Assembly (NCBI RefSeq): GCF_900890425.1
Contig: NZ_CAAHFG010000001.1
Location: 310,001-374,000, forward strand
Direction of reading: 5' to 3'
DNA from: Pontiella desulfatans
Lineage (GTDB): Bacteria; Verrucomicrobiota; Kiritimatiellia; Kiritimatiellales; Pontiellaceae
DNA length: 64,000 nucleotides
The translations under genes were made by a program, and so were the position numbers. Position 1 is the first letter of the stretch. The number at the start of each line of letters is the position of its first letter. The notes beneath the pieces are model-generated. The model saw only the letters and a program-made list of their open reading frames with translations, was not told the DNA's origin and searched no databases. Shown piece by piece: positions 19,117 to 27,096 of the stretch.

Positions 19117-21480
19117 ATGAAAACGATTCAACAGATTTTTTTGACCGCGAAGACGCAAAGGCGCAAAGGAAATGAATTGGGGATTCTTAGCGTCTTAGCG
19201 TCTTTGCGGTCATTAATACTCGCCACCCTGTTCTTGTCGGTCGCGGCGTGGGCGGCGGTGCCGGAGATCGATGCGGTGGATTGGCCGGTGTTCATGGCCG
19301 GGCAGGACCTGCAGTGGAAAAAGCTTCCGTCCAAATGGTTCGAAGGGCCGTTCCTCGGCAACGGCGAGCAGGGGACGCTGATGTACCAACTCGACCACCG
19401 GACGCTGCGGTGGGATGTCGGCTGCTCGGCGGCCCACGACCACCGTCCGATCGAAAAGGACGATCTCACGGAGAAAAACGTTACGGTGCTCAACCGCGGC
19501 CGCCACTTCATCGGGCACCTGCGGATGGAGCTCCCGGCAGATGTGACCGGCAGCCAGTCGCGCCTCTCGCTGTGGGATGCCGAGGCCACGGGCACGCTCT
19601 CCGCCAAAGGCGGTTCCGCCGAATGGTCGGCGCTGGCGCATGCCACCGAACCCGTGCTGCGTTTCGAACTGGCGGGCGAGGGCCGTCTCAAGGGCGCGAA
19701 GTTAGCCTATGTTGCCGAAGAGGCGCGCAATCCCCGTGCGCTGCGCGCCAGCATGCTGCCCAAACCGCGCAACGAGTTTCGCGTGCCCGCCAACCCATCG
19801 CCCGAGCTCGAAACACTCGACGACGGGGTGCGGACCGCCGTGCAGAATCTCGCTTCCGGCGGACAGACCGCCGTGGCCTGGATCGAAAAGAAGGCCGGCG
19901 ATAAAACGCAGCTTTGGCTCAGCGTCCTGCACAGCTTCCCGGACAAGGGCGCGGTGGAACAAGCCGTGGCCGCCGTGCGCGCCGCGGCGAAGGCCGACCA
20001 GGCCGCCTGGGTGCAGGCGCACCGCGACTGGTGGCATGCCTACTATCCGCAAAGCTTTGTCTCCATCGGCGACCGCTACTGGGACGCGTTCTACTGGATC
20101 CAGCAGTACAAGCTCGCCTGCGCCACGCGCGACAAGGGGTGGATGATCGATAACCAAGGACCATGGCTCCAGCCCACCGCATGGAATGCCCTTTGGTGGA
20201 ACCTCAATGTGCAGCTGTCGCATAGCGGTGGCTACACCGCCAACCGCCGGGGGGCGGTTTCGGCCATGAGCCATCGGCTCGATACCAACCGCGACAACCT
20301 CGCGCGCAACGTGGCCGAACCCTACCGCGCCGATTCCTATGCCATTGGCCGCACGGTGTCGGGGTGGGATTTCCTCGGCCATGCCGGCCAGCCCGGCGGG
20401 CGCGATCCGATCGAACCCAACATGGGCCGCGAAACCGGCAACCTGCTGTGGGGACTGCACAACGTCGATCTCGAATGCCGCTATTGGCAGGATGCCGAGC
20501 TGCGCGACAACGTGCTCTATCCGCTCCTCACGCGCGCCGTGAACTATTACCGCCACTTCCTGGTGGAAAACAAGGAGGGGCAGCTCTCCCTGCCGGAAAC
20601 CTACAGCCCCGAATACCGCCGCGCGGCCGACTGCACCTACGATATCGATCTGCTCCACTGGGGTGTCGGGCGCCTGCTCGAACTCTCCGCCGGCAAGGAC
20701 GAACCGCTGGTTCCCGTCTGGAAGGAGCTGCAGGCCAGGCTTGTGCCGGCGCATGTCGATGCAGAGACCGGACGCATGGTTGGCCGCAACGTCAAGCTGA
20801 CCGGCGGGCATCGCCACTGGTCGCACCTGCTTGCCATCTATCCGCTGCGCACCCTCACGCCGGAGGCGCCCGCCGACCGCGCGCTGATCGACCAAAGCCT
20901 GAAGCATTGGCACAGCTTTGGACGGGGCTTGGCCGGCTATGCCTATACGGGGGCGTCCTGCATGGCGTCGTTGCTGGGCGACGGCGACGAAGCCCTCCGT
21001 TATCTTTCCATTCTCAAATCCCATCTACGGCCCAATACGCTCTATTACGAAATCGACCACCTGCCCGTTATGGAAACGCCGTTGCACGGCGCCACCGCCA
21101 TGCAGGAAATGCTGCTGCAGAGCTGGGGCGGCAAGCTCCGCGTCTTTCCCGCCGTACCGTCGGAATGGCCCGATGCCCAGTTCCACCAGCTGCGCGGCGA
21201 AGGGGCCTATTTGGTCAGCGCCCGCCGCGAGCACGGCACGACGCAATGGGTGCTCGTCCAGTCCGAAGCCGGCGGAACCGTGGAGGTGGATCCGGCCATG
21301 GCCGATGCCCAATGGGTTGCTTCCAACGAGGCCACGGTCAAAAAAGGCGCCGACGGCATCTGCACCATCCAAACCGAGCCCGGCGCCACGGTCCTGTTCT
21401 GGCCCAAGGGCGCCGCCCGGCCCACGCCATCGGTCGCCCCCGTCGCCCCGCATGGCAAGGAGCACCCGTTCGGGTTGTAG
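19117..21480 (+). CDS. Diverged GH95-like six-hairpin glycosidase, secreted
   Basis: About 787 residues. Blocks can be lined up by eye with the two clear GH95 genes: WWNLNVQLSHSGG keeps the Asn-x-Asn pair, LPETYSPEYR keeps the Glu of SPEN, GHRHWSHLLAIYP matches the [13 protein letters not shown] block, and HGATAMQEMLLQSWGG matches the C-terminal [13 protein letters not shown]. The Asp of the DGNFG block appears replaced by Glu in METPLHG, so the specificity or mechanism may differ. Start ATG 19117 follows AGGAAAAAG, 10 bases after the transporter stop. The signal-peptide region contains a palindromic repeat (19143-19211) read in frame as TAKTQRRKGNELGILSVLAS. The hydrophobic LILATLFLSVAAWA before VPEID probably serves as the export signal. 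Confidence 0.8.
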   Translation: MKTIQQIFLTAKTQRRKGNELGILSVLASLRSLILATLFLSVAAWAAVPEIDAVDWPVFMAGQDLQWKKLPSKWFEGPFLGNGEQGTLMYQLDHRTLRWDVGCSAAHDHRPIEKDDLTEKNVTVLNRGRHFIGHLRMELPADVTGSQSRLSLWDAEATGTLSAKGGSAEWSALAHATEPVLRFELAGEGRLKGAKLAYVAEEARNPRALRASMLPKPRNEFRVPANPSPELETLDDGVRTAVQNLASGGQTAVAWIEKKAGDKTQLWLSVLHSFPDKGAVEQAVAAVRAAAKADQAAWVQAHRDWWHAYYPQSFVSIGDRYWDAFYWIQQYKLACATRDKGWMIDNQGPWLQPTAWNALWWNLNVQLSHSGGYTANRRGAVSAMSHRLDTNRDNLARNVAEPYRADSYAIGRTVSGWDFLGHAGQPGGRDPIEPNMGRETGNLLWGLHNVDLECRYWQDAELRDNVLYPLLTRAVNYYRHFLVENKEGQLSLPETYSPEYRRAADCTYDIDLLHWGVGRLLELSAGKDEPLVPVWKELQARLVPAHVDAETGRMVGRNVKLTGGHRHWSHLLAIYPLRTLTPEAPADRALIDQSLKHWHSFGRGLAGYAYTGASCMASLLGDGDEALRYLSILKSHLRPNTLYYEIDHLPVMETPLHGATAMQEMLLQSWGGKLRVFPAVPSEWPDAQFHQLRGEGAYLVSARREHGTTQWVLVQSEAGGTVEVDPAMADAQWVASNEATVKKGADGICTIQTEPGATVLFWPKGAARPTPSVAPVAPHGKEHPFGL
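19143..19211. repeat. Palindromic repeat inside the GH95-like coding region
   Basis: A 69-base inverted repeat runs from GACCGCGAAGACGCAAAGG to TTAGCGTCTTTGCGGTC. It has the length and layout of the family A cores but a different sequence. It is translated in frame as part of the signal region of the gene at 19117. Confidence 0.8.
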
Positions 21481-21499
21481 CAGAAAAGGAAACACGGAC

Positions 21500-21952
21500 A
21501 TGGATAAACCAGCGGCCTATGAACAGCTTTTCGGGGGGCTCGACGCCCTGTGCGGGGACGAGCCGGATGCGATTGCGCGCATGGCCACCATCGCCTGCGA
21601 GCTCAATCACGCCTTCGACCATTTCGACTGGGTCGGCTTCTATCGCAACATGGGCGACGACACCCTGAAGATCGGCCCCTACCAAGGCACGCACGGCTGT
21701 CTTTCGATTCCCTTCTCCAAGGGTGTCTGCGGCAAGTGCGCGCGCGAAATGAAAATCCAGCACGTGCCCGATGTGGACGCCATCGCCGACCATATCGCCT
21801 GCTCTTCAACCACCCGCTCCGAAGTCGTTATCCCCATGGTGACGGCCACCGGCGAACTGGTCGGCGTCCTCGATATCGACTCCAACACCCTCGACGCCTT
21901 CGATGAAACCGATCTCCGGGAACTCCCGAAGATCAACCGCTACTTTGAGTGA
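21500..21952 (+). CDS. msrC: Free methionine-R-sulfoxide reductase, GAF domain
   Basis: A 150-residue cytoplasmic GAF-domain enzyme that reduces free methionine-R-sulfoxide with thiols from thioredoxin. The three reactive cysteines are spaced as in E. coli fRMsr (84, 94, 118): here Cys67, Cys77 and Cys101, in GCLSIPFSKGVCG and HIACSS. SEVVIPMVTATGELVGVLDID completes the family pattern. A much longer frame opens upstream, but the ATG at 21500 follows AAAAGGAAA and sits 19 bases after the preceding stop. It probably recycles oxidised methionine; a specific link to the glycan genes is not evident. Confidence 0.93.
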   Translation: MDKPAAYEQLFGGLDALCGDEPDAIARMATIACELNHAFDHFDWVGFYRNMGDDTLKIGPYQGTHGCLSIPFSKGVCGKCAREMKIQHVPDVDAIADHIACSSTTRSEVVIPMVTATGELVGVLDIDSNTLDAFDETDLRELPKINRYFE

Positions 21953-22105
21953 CCGCACCCGTACCACGGGGACGCCTGCAGTAATATACACAGGCATGGC
22001 AGACTTCTACAAGACGCAGGCCGGTCTCCTGGCTACATTCAAGCCGTGGAAATGGATCCGCAGATAAAGCACCCTGCGCTGTTGGTTATGAAAAGGAGAG
22101 GTTGC

Positions 22106-25100
22106 ATGCGTTCGGAATGGATAACCTGTTTGTGTTTGGCCGCCGGTGTGTCATCGGTTCAGGCCGAGGCGGTGTTGACGGTGTCGGCGTCCGCCCCAGC
22201 CGGCGCCCTGGTCTCGAACCCAACCGCATCCAGCTACACGAGATCGTTCCACGACGGAAGCAGCGGAAAAACGACCCGGGGGAACTCCTTCCTGATGCCC
22301 GACACGGGCGATGAATTCCCCGGCTACCAGGTCACCGGCGTGACGCTGCGCAAGGATGCCGCCCAGAGCTTCGGTTCGGGCGATGCCCTGCAGCTGTGGC
22401 TCTTCACCTGGGAGCCCACCATGGACGGCAATGACGAGTCGGGCTGGACGCAGGCCGGAACCACCGGGACGGACGACGGCGATCCCCTCAGTGGAACCGG
22501 CATGACCGCCCTGAAGGTTGAGAGCGTCGACCTGAACGGCCTTTCGTTCGCCGATGAATCGTTTCTGACGTTCGATTTCAGCTCCAGCCCGCTCTACTTC
22601 GCCGAGAACAAGGCCTACGGGTTTTTGATCGGCTATGTCGACGGGGCGGGCGACAGCGCCTATTTCCAATACCGGGAGTCGGGCAGCTCCGCCTATGCCG
22701 ACGGGGTCGAAATCAGGACGGCCGGCATCCCCAGCTACAACCAGGCCTATTCCCCGCGGGATGTGGTTTTCTATATCAACGGCAACGCCATCGACGCCGG
22801 CATGTACGCCATCGACGAGGACGAGGACGGGCTTTCCGACGTTTGGGAATCCATGAATTTTGGAAACTTGAATCAACTGGGGACGGGCAATCCCGATGGG
22901 GACGGGCTCGACAACGAGGCCGAGGAAACCAACGGCACCGATCCGAACAAGGCCGACTCCGATTCCGACGGGTTGGCCGACGAGGTGGAAGTGGCGGGCG
23001 TGACCGATCCAATGAACCCCGATTGCGACGACGATGGATTGCTGGATGGCGTGGAGTCGGATACCGGAACGTATGCCGGCCCCGGCAACACCGGCACCGA
23101 CCCGCTGCTGGCCGACACGGACGACGATGGCGTTGACGACGCCACGGAAATCCAGCTCGGCTACGATCCTTCCGACGGGACGCACGTTCCCAACCTGGCC
23201 GAAAAGCCGAACATTGTCTTTATCATGATCGACGACCTCGACATCCGCGAAATCGGCGTCTATGGCCAGGCCACGCTGCAGACGCCGCGGGTGGACACCA
23301 TGGCCAGCCAGGGCATGATGTTCACGGACTACTACACCGCGAGCCCGGTTTGCCAATCCTGCCGCTCCTGCCTGATGAGCGGCCAGGACGCGCGCCGGTC
23401 GCAGGATCGGCATAATTCGACGATGGCGCTGCAGACCGATCGCGTTACGCTGGCCGAAGTGCTCAAGCAGGCGGGCTACACCACGGGCCTGGTGGGCAAA
23501 TGGGGGCTCGGGGGATCCACCACCGTCGGCGCCCCCTGGAACCAGGGGTTCGACTTTTTCTGCGGCTACCTCAGCCAGACGGCGGCCCACCGCTTTTTCC
23601 CGAAGTATCTTTGGAAAAACGACCAGAAGATCTACTTCAACGAAGACCAGTTGGGCGCGGGCGACTCGCTGTATATTCCGGGCGCGGCCAACCTCAACGC
23701 CATTACGAAAGCCTGGAGCAACGATTTCGGCAACGTCTGCTCCCACGATGTCGTGGTGGCCGAAGGCCTCCGGTTTATCGAGGACCACGCCGATAAACCC
23801 TTCTTCCTCTACTGCGCCTGGACGCCGCCGCACGCCTACATGTATCCGGCGGCCACGCTCGATGCGCTGACCGATGCCGACGGCCTGCTGTACGATCCGC
23901 TCGATCTCGACCAGACCCTGATCAACGCGGTCTATCCCGGCATGCCCTTCGGCGAAGATGAATATGCCGCCGGCTGGCCAAACTTCAACAACCACTGCTA
24001 CGCCTCCATGGTTTCGGCCGCCGACCGCGACACCGGACGCATTCTGGATAAGCTCGTCGAGCTCGGGATCGACGACCGTACCTTGGTGATCTTCTGCTCC
24101 GACAACGGCGAAGACGAGCCGACCTTCCTCACGCCGGAGCACCTGAAGCCGGGCTACTCCGATTTCCGCGGCCTGAAGCGCGACTGCTACGAAGGGGGCA
24201 TCCGCGAACCGTTCGTGGCGTGGTGGCCGGGCACCATCCAGGCCGGCACCACCTCGGGCGTGGTCGGCACCTTCGCCGACATGCTGCCGACCTTCGCGGA
24301 GCTCGCGGGGATGTCGTCCCCGGCGCAGGTCACCGGGCGTTCCATCCTGCCGGCCCTGCTCGGCGGTTCCGAGGCCGACCTGCAGCCGCGCAACTACCAC
24401 TACTGGTCCTTCACCGAGGGCGACCGCCGCTGGCGCGCCGTGCGCTCGGGCGACTGGAAGATTGTCCGCACCCGCAAAACCGACGGCAGCGCTCCGACCT
24501 ACGAACTGTTCAACCTCGCCGCCGACCTCTACGAAACGACCGATCTCTCGACGAACGAAACGGATGTCCTGGCGCGCCTGATTCCGCTGGTGGAGGGCAC
24601 CCACGAGGTCTCCGTTTCGACCTACTTCAAGGCGGACGACGAATTCTTCACAAAGACCGACCTGACACCCGCCGCCTACCTCTTTGGTTCGCACGATGCC
24701 GCCGGGGCCAACAATGGATATACCCTAACGCCGTCCGGTACGGGGTCGGCGTTCAACTATCTGCCGTTCGAAAACGGGCTGGGGGCTTCCGCGCGGTTCG
24801 ACTGGAAACTGAATTTTCCCTCCAGCACCGCCGCATCGTTCCTGCTGGGCAACGCCAACGAGGTGTCGCAGTGCCTGGCCGTGCGCATCGATGCCAGCAG
24901 CTTGCAGGTTGCCGTAAGCTATCCCGGCCAAACCACCGTCAGCACCACGTTGCCGGCGGAGGATTTCGAGGGTAGCCAGGCCAACTGCACAATGGACCTT
25001 GACCCGGCCACTGGGGCGGGCCAGCTGGTGGTCGGGGCAACCGTGCTGCCGTTCGACTTTTCGACCGATCTCGGGCCGCTGCGCTTCTGGGGCTATGAAG

Positions 25101-25411
25101 TGGAAACCTCCGCCGTCCGGGCCAGCCGCCCGCGCTGGCGGATGATCTCCTCGACGGGCGGCGCCCAGCGGCTGGTCGATGGCGAAGGCATTCTTGCGGC
25201 CGAATACACCGTGCCCGCCGCCCATGGCGACGAGGCTGTCATGCTGCAATACAGCACCGACCTGCAAAGCTGGATCGACAACCCGCCCGGGGTGGTTGAT
25301 CTGCGCAGCACGGGATCGCAGGGCGAGCTCCAGGGGAGCTGGACGCTGCCCGCCGACAGCCTGCTGCCGCGCAACAATCCCAACCTCTTCTTCCGCGTTC
25401 AGGCGGAATAA
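22106..25411 (+). CDS. Large secreted multidomain sulfatase with CxSxR motif
   Basis: About 1101 residues. The order is: signal peptide (MRSEWITCLCLAAGVSSVQA); a beta-rich domain (about 22-230) homologous to the N-terminal domain of the esterase at 11376; acidic calcium-binding repeats of the DxDxDG type (about 235-360); S1 sulfatase (about 366-830); an unassigned beta-rich region; and the tail domain ending NLFFRVQAE. The sulfatase signature is VCQSCRSCLMSG, with the formylglycine precursor Cys near residue 416 and Ser in place of the usual Pro two residues on. The start at 22106 is 7 bases after AGGAG (22094-22098); ATGs at 22046 and 22088 lie upstream in frame but lack a comparable site. 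The 153-base gap before it shows only a weak GCCTG...CAGGC symmetry. Confidence 0.9.
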   Translation: MRSEWITCLCLAAGVSSVQAEAVLTVSASAPAGALVSNPTASSYTRSFHDGSSGKTTRGNSFLMPDTGDEFPGYQVTGVTLRKDAAQSFGSGDALQLWLFTWEPTMDGNDESGWTQAGTTGTDDGDPLSGTGMTALKVESVDLNGLSFADESFLTFDFSSSPLYFAENKAYGFLIGYVDGAGDSAYFQYRESGSSAYADGVEIRTAGIPSYNQAYSPRDVVFYINGNAIDAGMYAIDEDEDGLSDVWESMNFGNLNQLGTGNPDGDGLDNEAEETNGTDPNKADSDSDGLADEVEVAGVTDPMNPDCDDDGLLDGVESDTGTYAGPGNTGTDPLLADTDDDGVDDATEIQLGYDPSDGTHVPNLAEKPNIVFIMIDDLDIREIGVYGQATLQTPRVDTMASQGMMFTDYYTASPVCQSCRSCLMSGQDARRSQDRHNSTMALQTDRVTLAEVLKQAGYTTGLVGKWGLGGSTTVGAPWNQGFDFFCGYLSQTAAHRFFPKYLWKNDQKIYFNEDQLGAGDSLYIPGAANLNAITKAWSNDFGNVCSHDVVVAEGLRFIEDHADKPFFLYCAWTPPHAYMYPAATLDALTDADGLLYDPLDLDQTLINAVYPGMPFGEDEYAAGWPNFNNHCYASMVSAADRDTGRILDKLVELGIDDRTLVIFCSDNGEDEPTFLTPEHLKPGYSDFRGLKRDCYEGGIREPFVAWWPGTIQAGTTSGVVGTFADMLPTFAELAGMSSPAQVTGRSILPALLGGSEADLQPRNYHYWSFTEGDRRWRAVRSGDWKIVRTRKTDGSAPTYELFNLAADLYETTDLSTNETDVLARLIPLVEGTHEVSVSTYFKADDEFFTKTDLTPAAYLFGSHDAAGANNGYTLTPSGTGSAFNYLPFENGLGASARFDWKLNFPSSTAASFLLGNANEVSQCLAVRIDASSLQVAVSYPGQTTVSTTLPAEDFEGSQANCTMDLDPATGAGQLVVGATVLPFDFSTDLGPLRFWGYEVETSAVRASRPRWRMISSTGGAQRLVDGEGILAAEYTVPAAHGDEAVMLQYSTDLQSWIDNPPGVVDLRSTGSQGELQGSWTLPADSLLPRNNPNLFFRVQAE

Positions 25412-25439
25412 TCTGTAAGCACTAAATCAGGAGTATACT

Positions 25440-26555
25440 GTGACGGATCCACGTCTTCAAAAACTGGCCCAGGTGCTGGTGAACTATTCGGTCGGCGTTA
25501 AGCCCAACGACCGCGTGGCCATCAGCGGAAACTCGATTACCGAACCCCTCATCGTCGAAATCTATCGCGAAACCCTGCGGGCGGGCGGCTATCCGATCGT
25601 CCGCGTTGCGCCGGAAGCGCTCGGCGAAATCCTGCTCAAGGAAGGTTCGGACGAGCAACTTTCCTACTTGAGCCCGATCGCATTGTACGAGCTCGAAAAC
25701 ATCGATTGCCGCATCGGGCTTTGGGGGCAGGAAAACACGCGTGCGCTTTCCAACACCGATTCGAAGCGCCACAGCCTGATGAGCGCCGCCCGCAAGCCGT
25801 TTTCCGAAACCTTCTTCCGGCGCGCCGCCAGCGGCGAGCTGCGCTGGACGGGGTCGATGTTTCCCACCCACTCGTCGGCCCAGGATGCCGGCATGTCGCT
25901 GGCCGAATACGAGGATTTTGTCTTTTCCGCCGGGCTGCTCGACCACGACGATCCGATTGCCTCCTGGCAGGCGCTCTCCAAAAAGCAGGATGCGGCGGTC
26001 GATTATCTCAACGGGCATAAGCAGATCCATATCGAAGCGGCCAACGGAACCGACCTGGCCTTCCGCCTCGAAAACCGCCGGTGGGTCAGCAGCTGCGGCA
26101 ACGACAACTTTCCGGATGGCGAAATCTACACCTGCCCGGTGGAGGAAACCGTCGAAGGCACCATCTGCTTCAGCTTTCCGGCTATCCACATGGGCCACGA
26201 ATGCCAAGGCGTGAAACTCCGTTTTGAAAAGGGCGTGGTGGTCGAAGCAACGGCCGAAAAAGGCGGGGAGTTCCTCAACCACATGCTCGACCAGGACGAG
26301 GGCGCGCGCCGCGTCGGCGAATTCGCCATCGGCTGCAACTACGCCATCAAAAACTTTTCGCGCAACACGCTCTTCGACGAAAAGATCGGCGGAACCGTGC
26401 ACCTGGCCGTCGGCGCGAGCCTGCGCAAGGCCGGCGGCGTGAACGATTCCGGCCTGCATTGGGACATGGTCTGCGACATGCGTCCCGGCGGCCGCATCCA
26501 GCTCGATGGCAAAACCGTCCATGAAAACGGCCGGTTCACCGAAGTGGAAATTTAA
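25440..26555 (+). CDS. M29 family metallo-aminopeptidase
   Basis: A 371-residue aminopeptidase of the M29 (AmpS/PepS, thermophilic aminopeptidase) family, cytoplasmic, binding two metals. Recognisable blocks are the start RLQKLAQVLVNYSVGVKPND, the CGNDNFPDGEIYTCP region with a metal Glu, EFAIGCNYAI, and the C-terminal HWDMVCDMRPGG with the His/Asp pair. The start codon is GTG, 6 bases after AGGAG at 25429-25433. It lies 28 bases behind the sulfatase stop, so they may be cotranscribed. It is the third aminopeptidase-type gene in the left half of the window. Confidence 0.92.
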   Translation: MTDPRLQKLAQVLVNYSVGVKPNDRVAISGNSITEPLIVEIYRETLRAGGYPIVRVAPEALGEILLKEGSDEQLSYLSPIALYELENIDCRIGLWGQENTRALSNTDSKRHSLMSAARKPFSETFFRRAASGELRWTGSMFPTHSSAQDAGMSLAEYEDFVFSAGLLDHDDPIASWQALSKKQDAAVDYLNGHKQIHIEAANGTDLAFRLENRRWVSSCGNDNFPDGEIYTCPVEETVEGTICFSFPAIHMGHECQGVKLRFEKGVVVEATAEKGGEFLNHMLDQDEGARRVGEFAIGCNYAIKNFSRNTLFDEKIGGTVHLAVGASLRKAGGVNDSGLHWDMVCDMRPGGRIQLDGKTVHENGRFTEVEI

Positions 26556-26576
26556 CCCTTAACTCGGGAATGGAAC

Positions 26577-26640
26577 TACGGATGAACACCGATGGACGCT
26601 GATATGGTTTCTGTGTTTATCCGGGTTCATCAGTGGTTCA
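26577..26640. repeat. Short inverted repeat, GATGAAC...GTTCATC type
   Basis: ACGGATGAACACCGATGG and TATCCGGGTTCATCAGTGG face each other. The style resembles the other interspersed palindromes, and a related ACCACTGATGAACACCGAAG piece occurs inside the family B repeat at 56787. Confidence 0.5.
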
Positions 26641-26698
26641 TTTACGTTTTTAGTCCCTCTCTACTCAAATCCTATCATGTTTGCGACGGATTTTTTTT

Positions 26699-26992
26699 AC
26701 CACTGAGGACCTGGAGCAGCGGTGCCGCAACCAAATTATTTGAAGCTACAGAAGAACACCGAAGACACGGATTTTTTACCACAGAGATCTCAGAGACACA
26801 GAGCATCCTAACCCTCTGTGCCTCAGAGTCCTCTAGCGCAGCGGGTGGTAAAAAAATTTGCCAGGAAAACAAGAAATTGACGGATAGTAGTACGGAGGCA
26901 CAGAGGGATGGAGTTCTCTGTGTCTCGGTGCTCTCTAGCGACACGAAGTGAGGCTGGCGCGAAGCGACGGCAGCGAAGCGGCAACCGGGTGG
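26699..26992. repeat. Composite interspersed repeat, family B copy 1
   Basis: About 290 bases made of several ACCAC...GGTGGT palindromes in series. The stretch from 26864 (GGAAAACAAGAAATTGACGG onward, about 35 bases) is identical to one in the repeat at 56741-56985. Several CTCTGTGGT ends are replaced by CTCTAGCGCAGCGGGTGGT. It fills most of the 541-base gap between the M29 gene and the terminator at 27041; no gene is visible there. Confidence 0.8.
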
Positions 26993-27040
26993 TAAAATTT
27001 GGTTCCGGCTCCGCCGGGTTGGGTTAAACCGTTTGCCTAC

Positions 27041-27074
27041 GAAAAATGCGTCCCCTTGCGGCGACGCATTTTCC
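27041..27074. terminator. Hairpin terminator for the PEP-CTERM gene
   Basis: AAAATGCGTC (27043-27052) pairs with GACGCATTTT (27063-27072) around a 10-base loop. A and T runs on both sides make it usable in both directions. It lies 25 bases past the minus-strand stop at 27097. Confidence 0.75.
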
Positions 27075-27096
27075 ATGGCAACGGGTGTGCTCGATC

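Noticed and set aside
20918-21499. Upstream extension of the methionine sulfoxide reductase frame
   Set aside because: It overlaps the GH95-like gene and shows no homology to the family; the ATG at 21500 has a ribosome site.
22151-24694. 847-codon open frame on the minus strand
   Set aside because: Antisense shadow of the sulfatase at 22106; no domains, biased Val/Gly/Arg composition.
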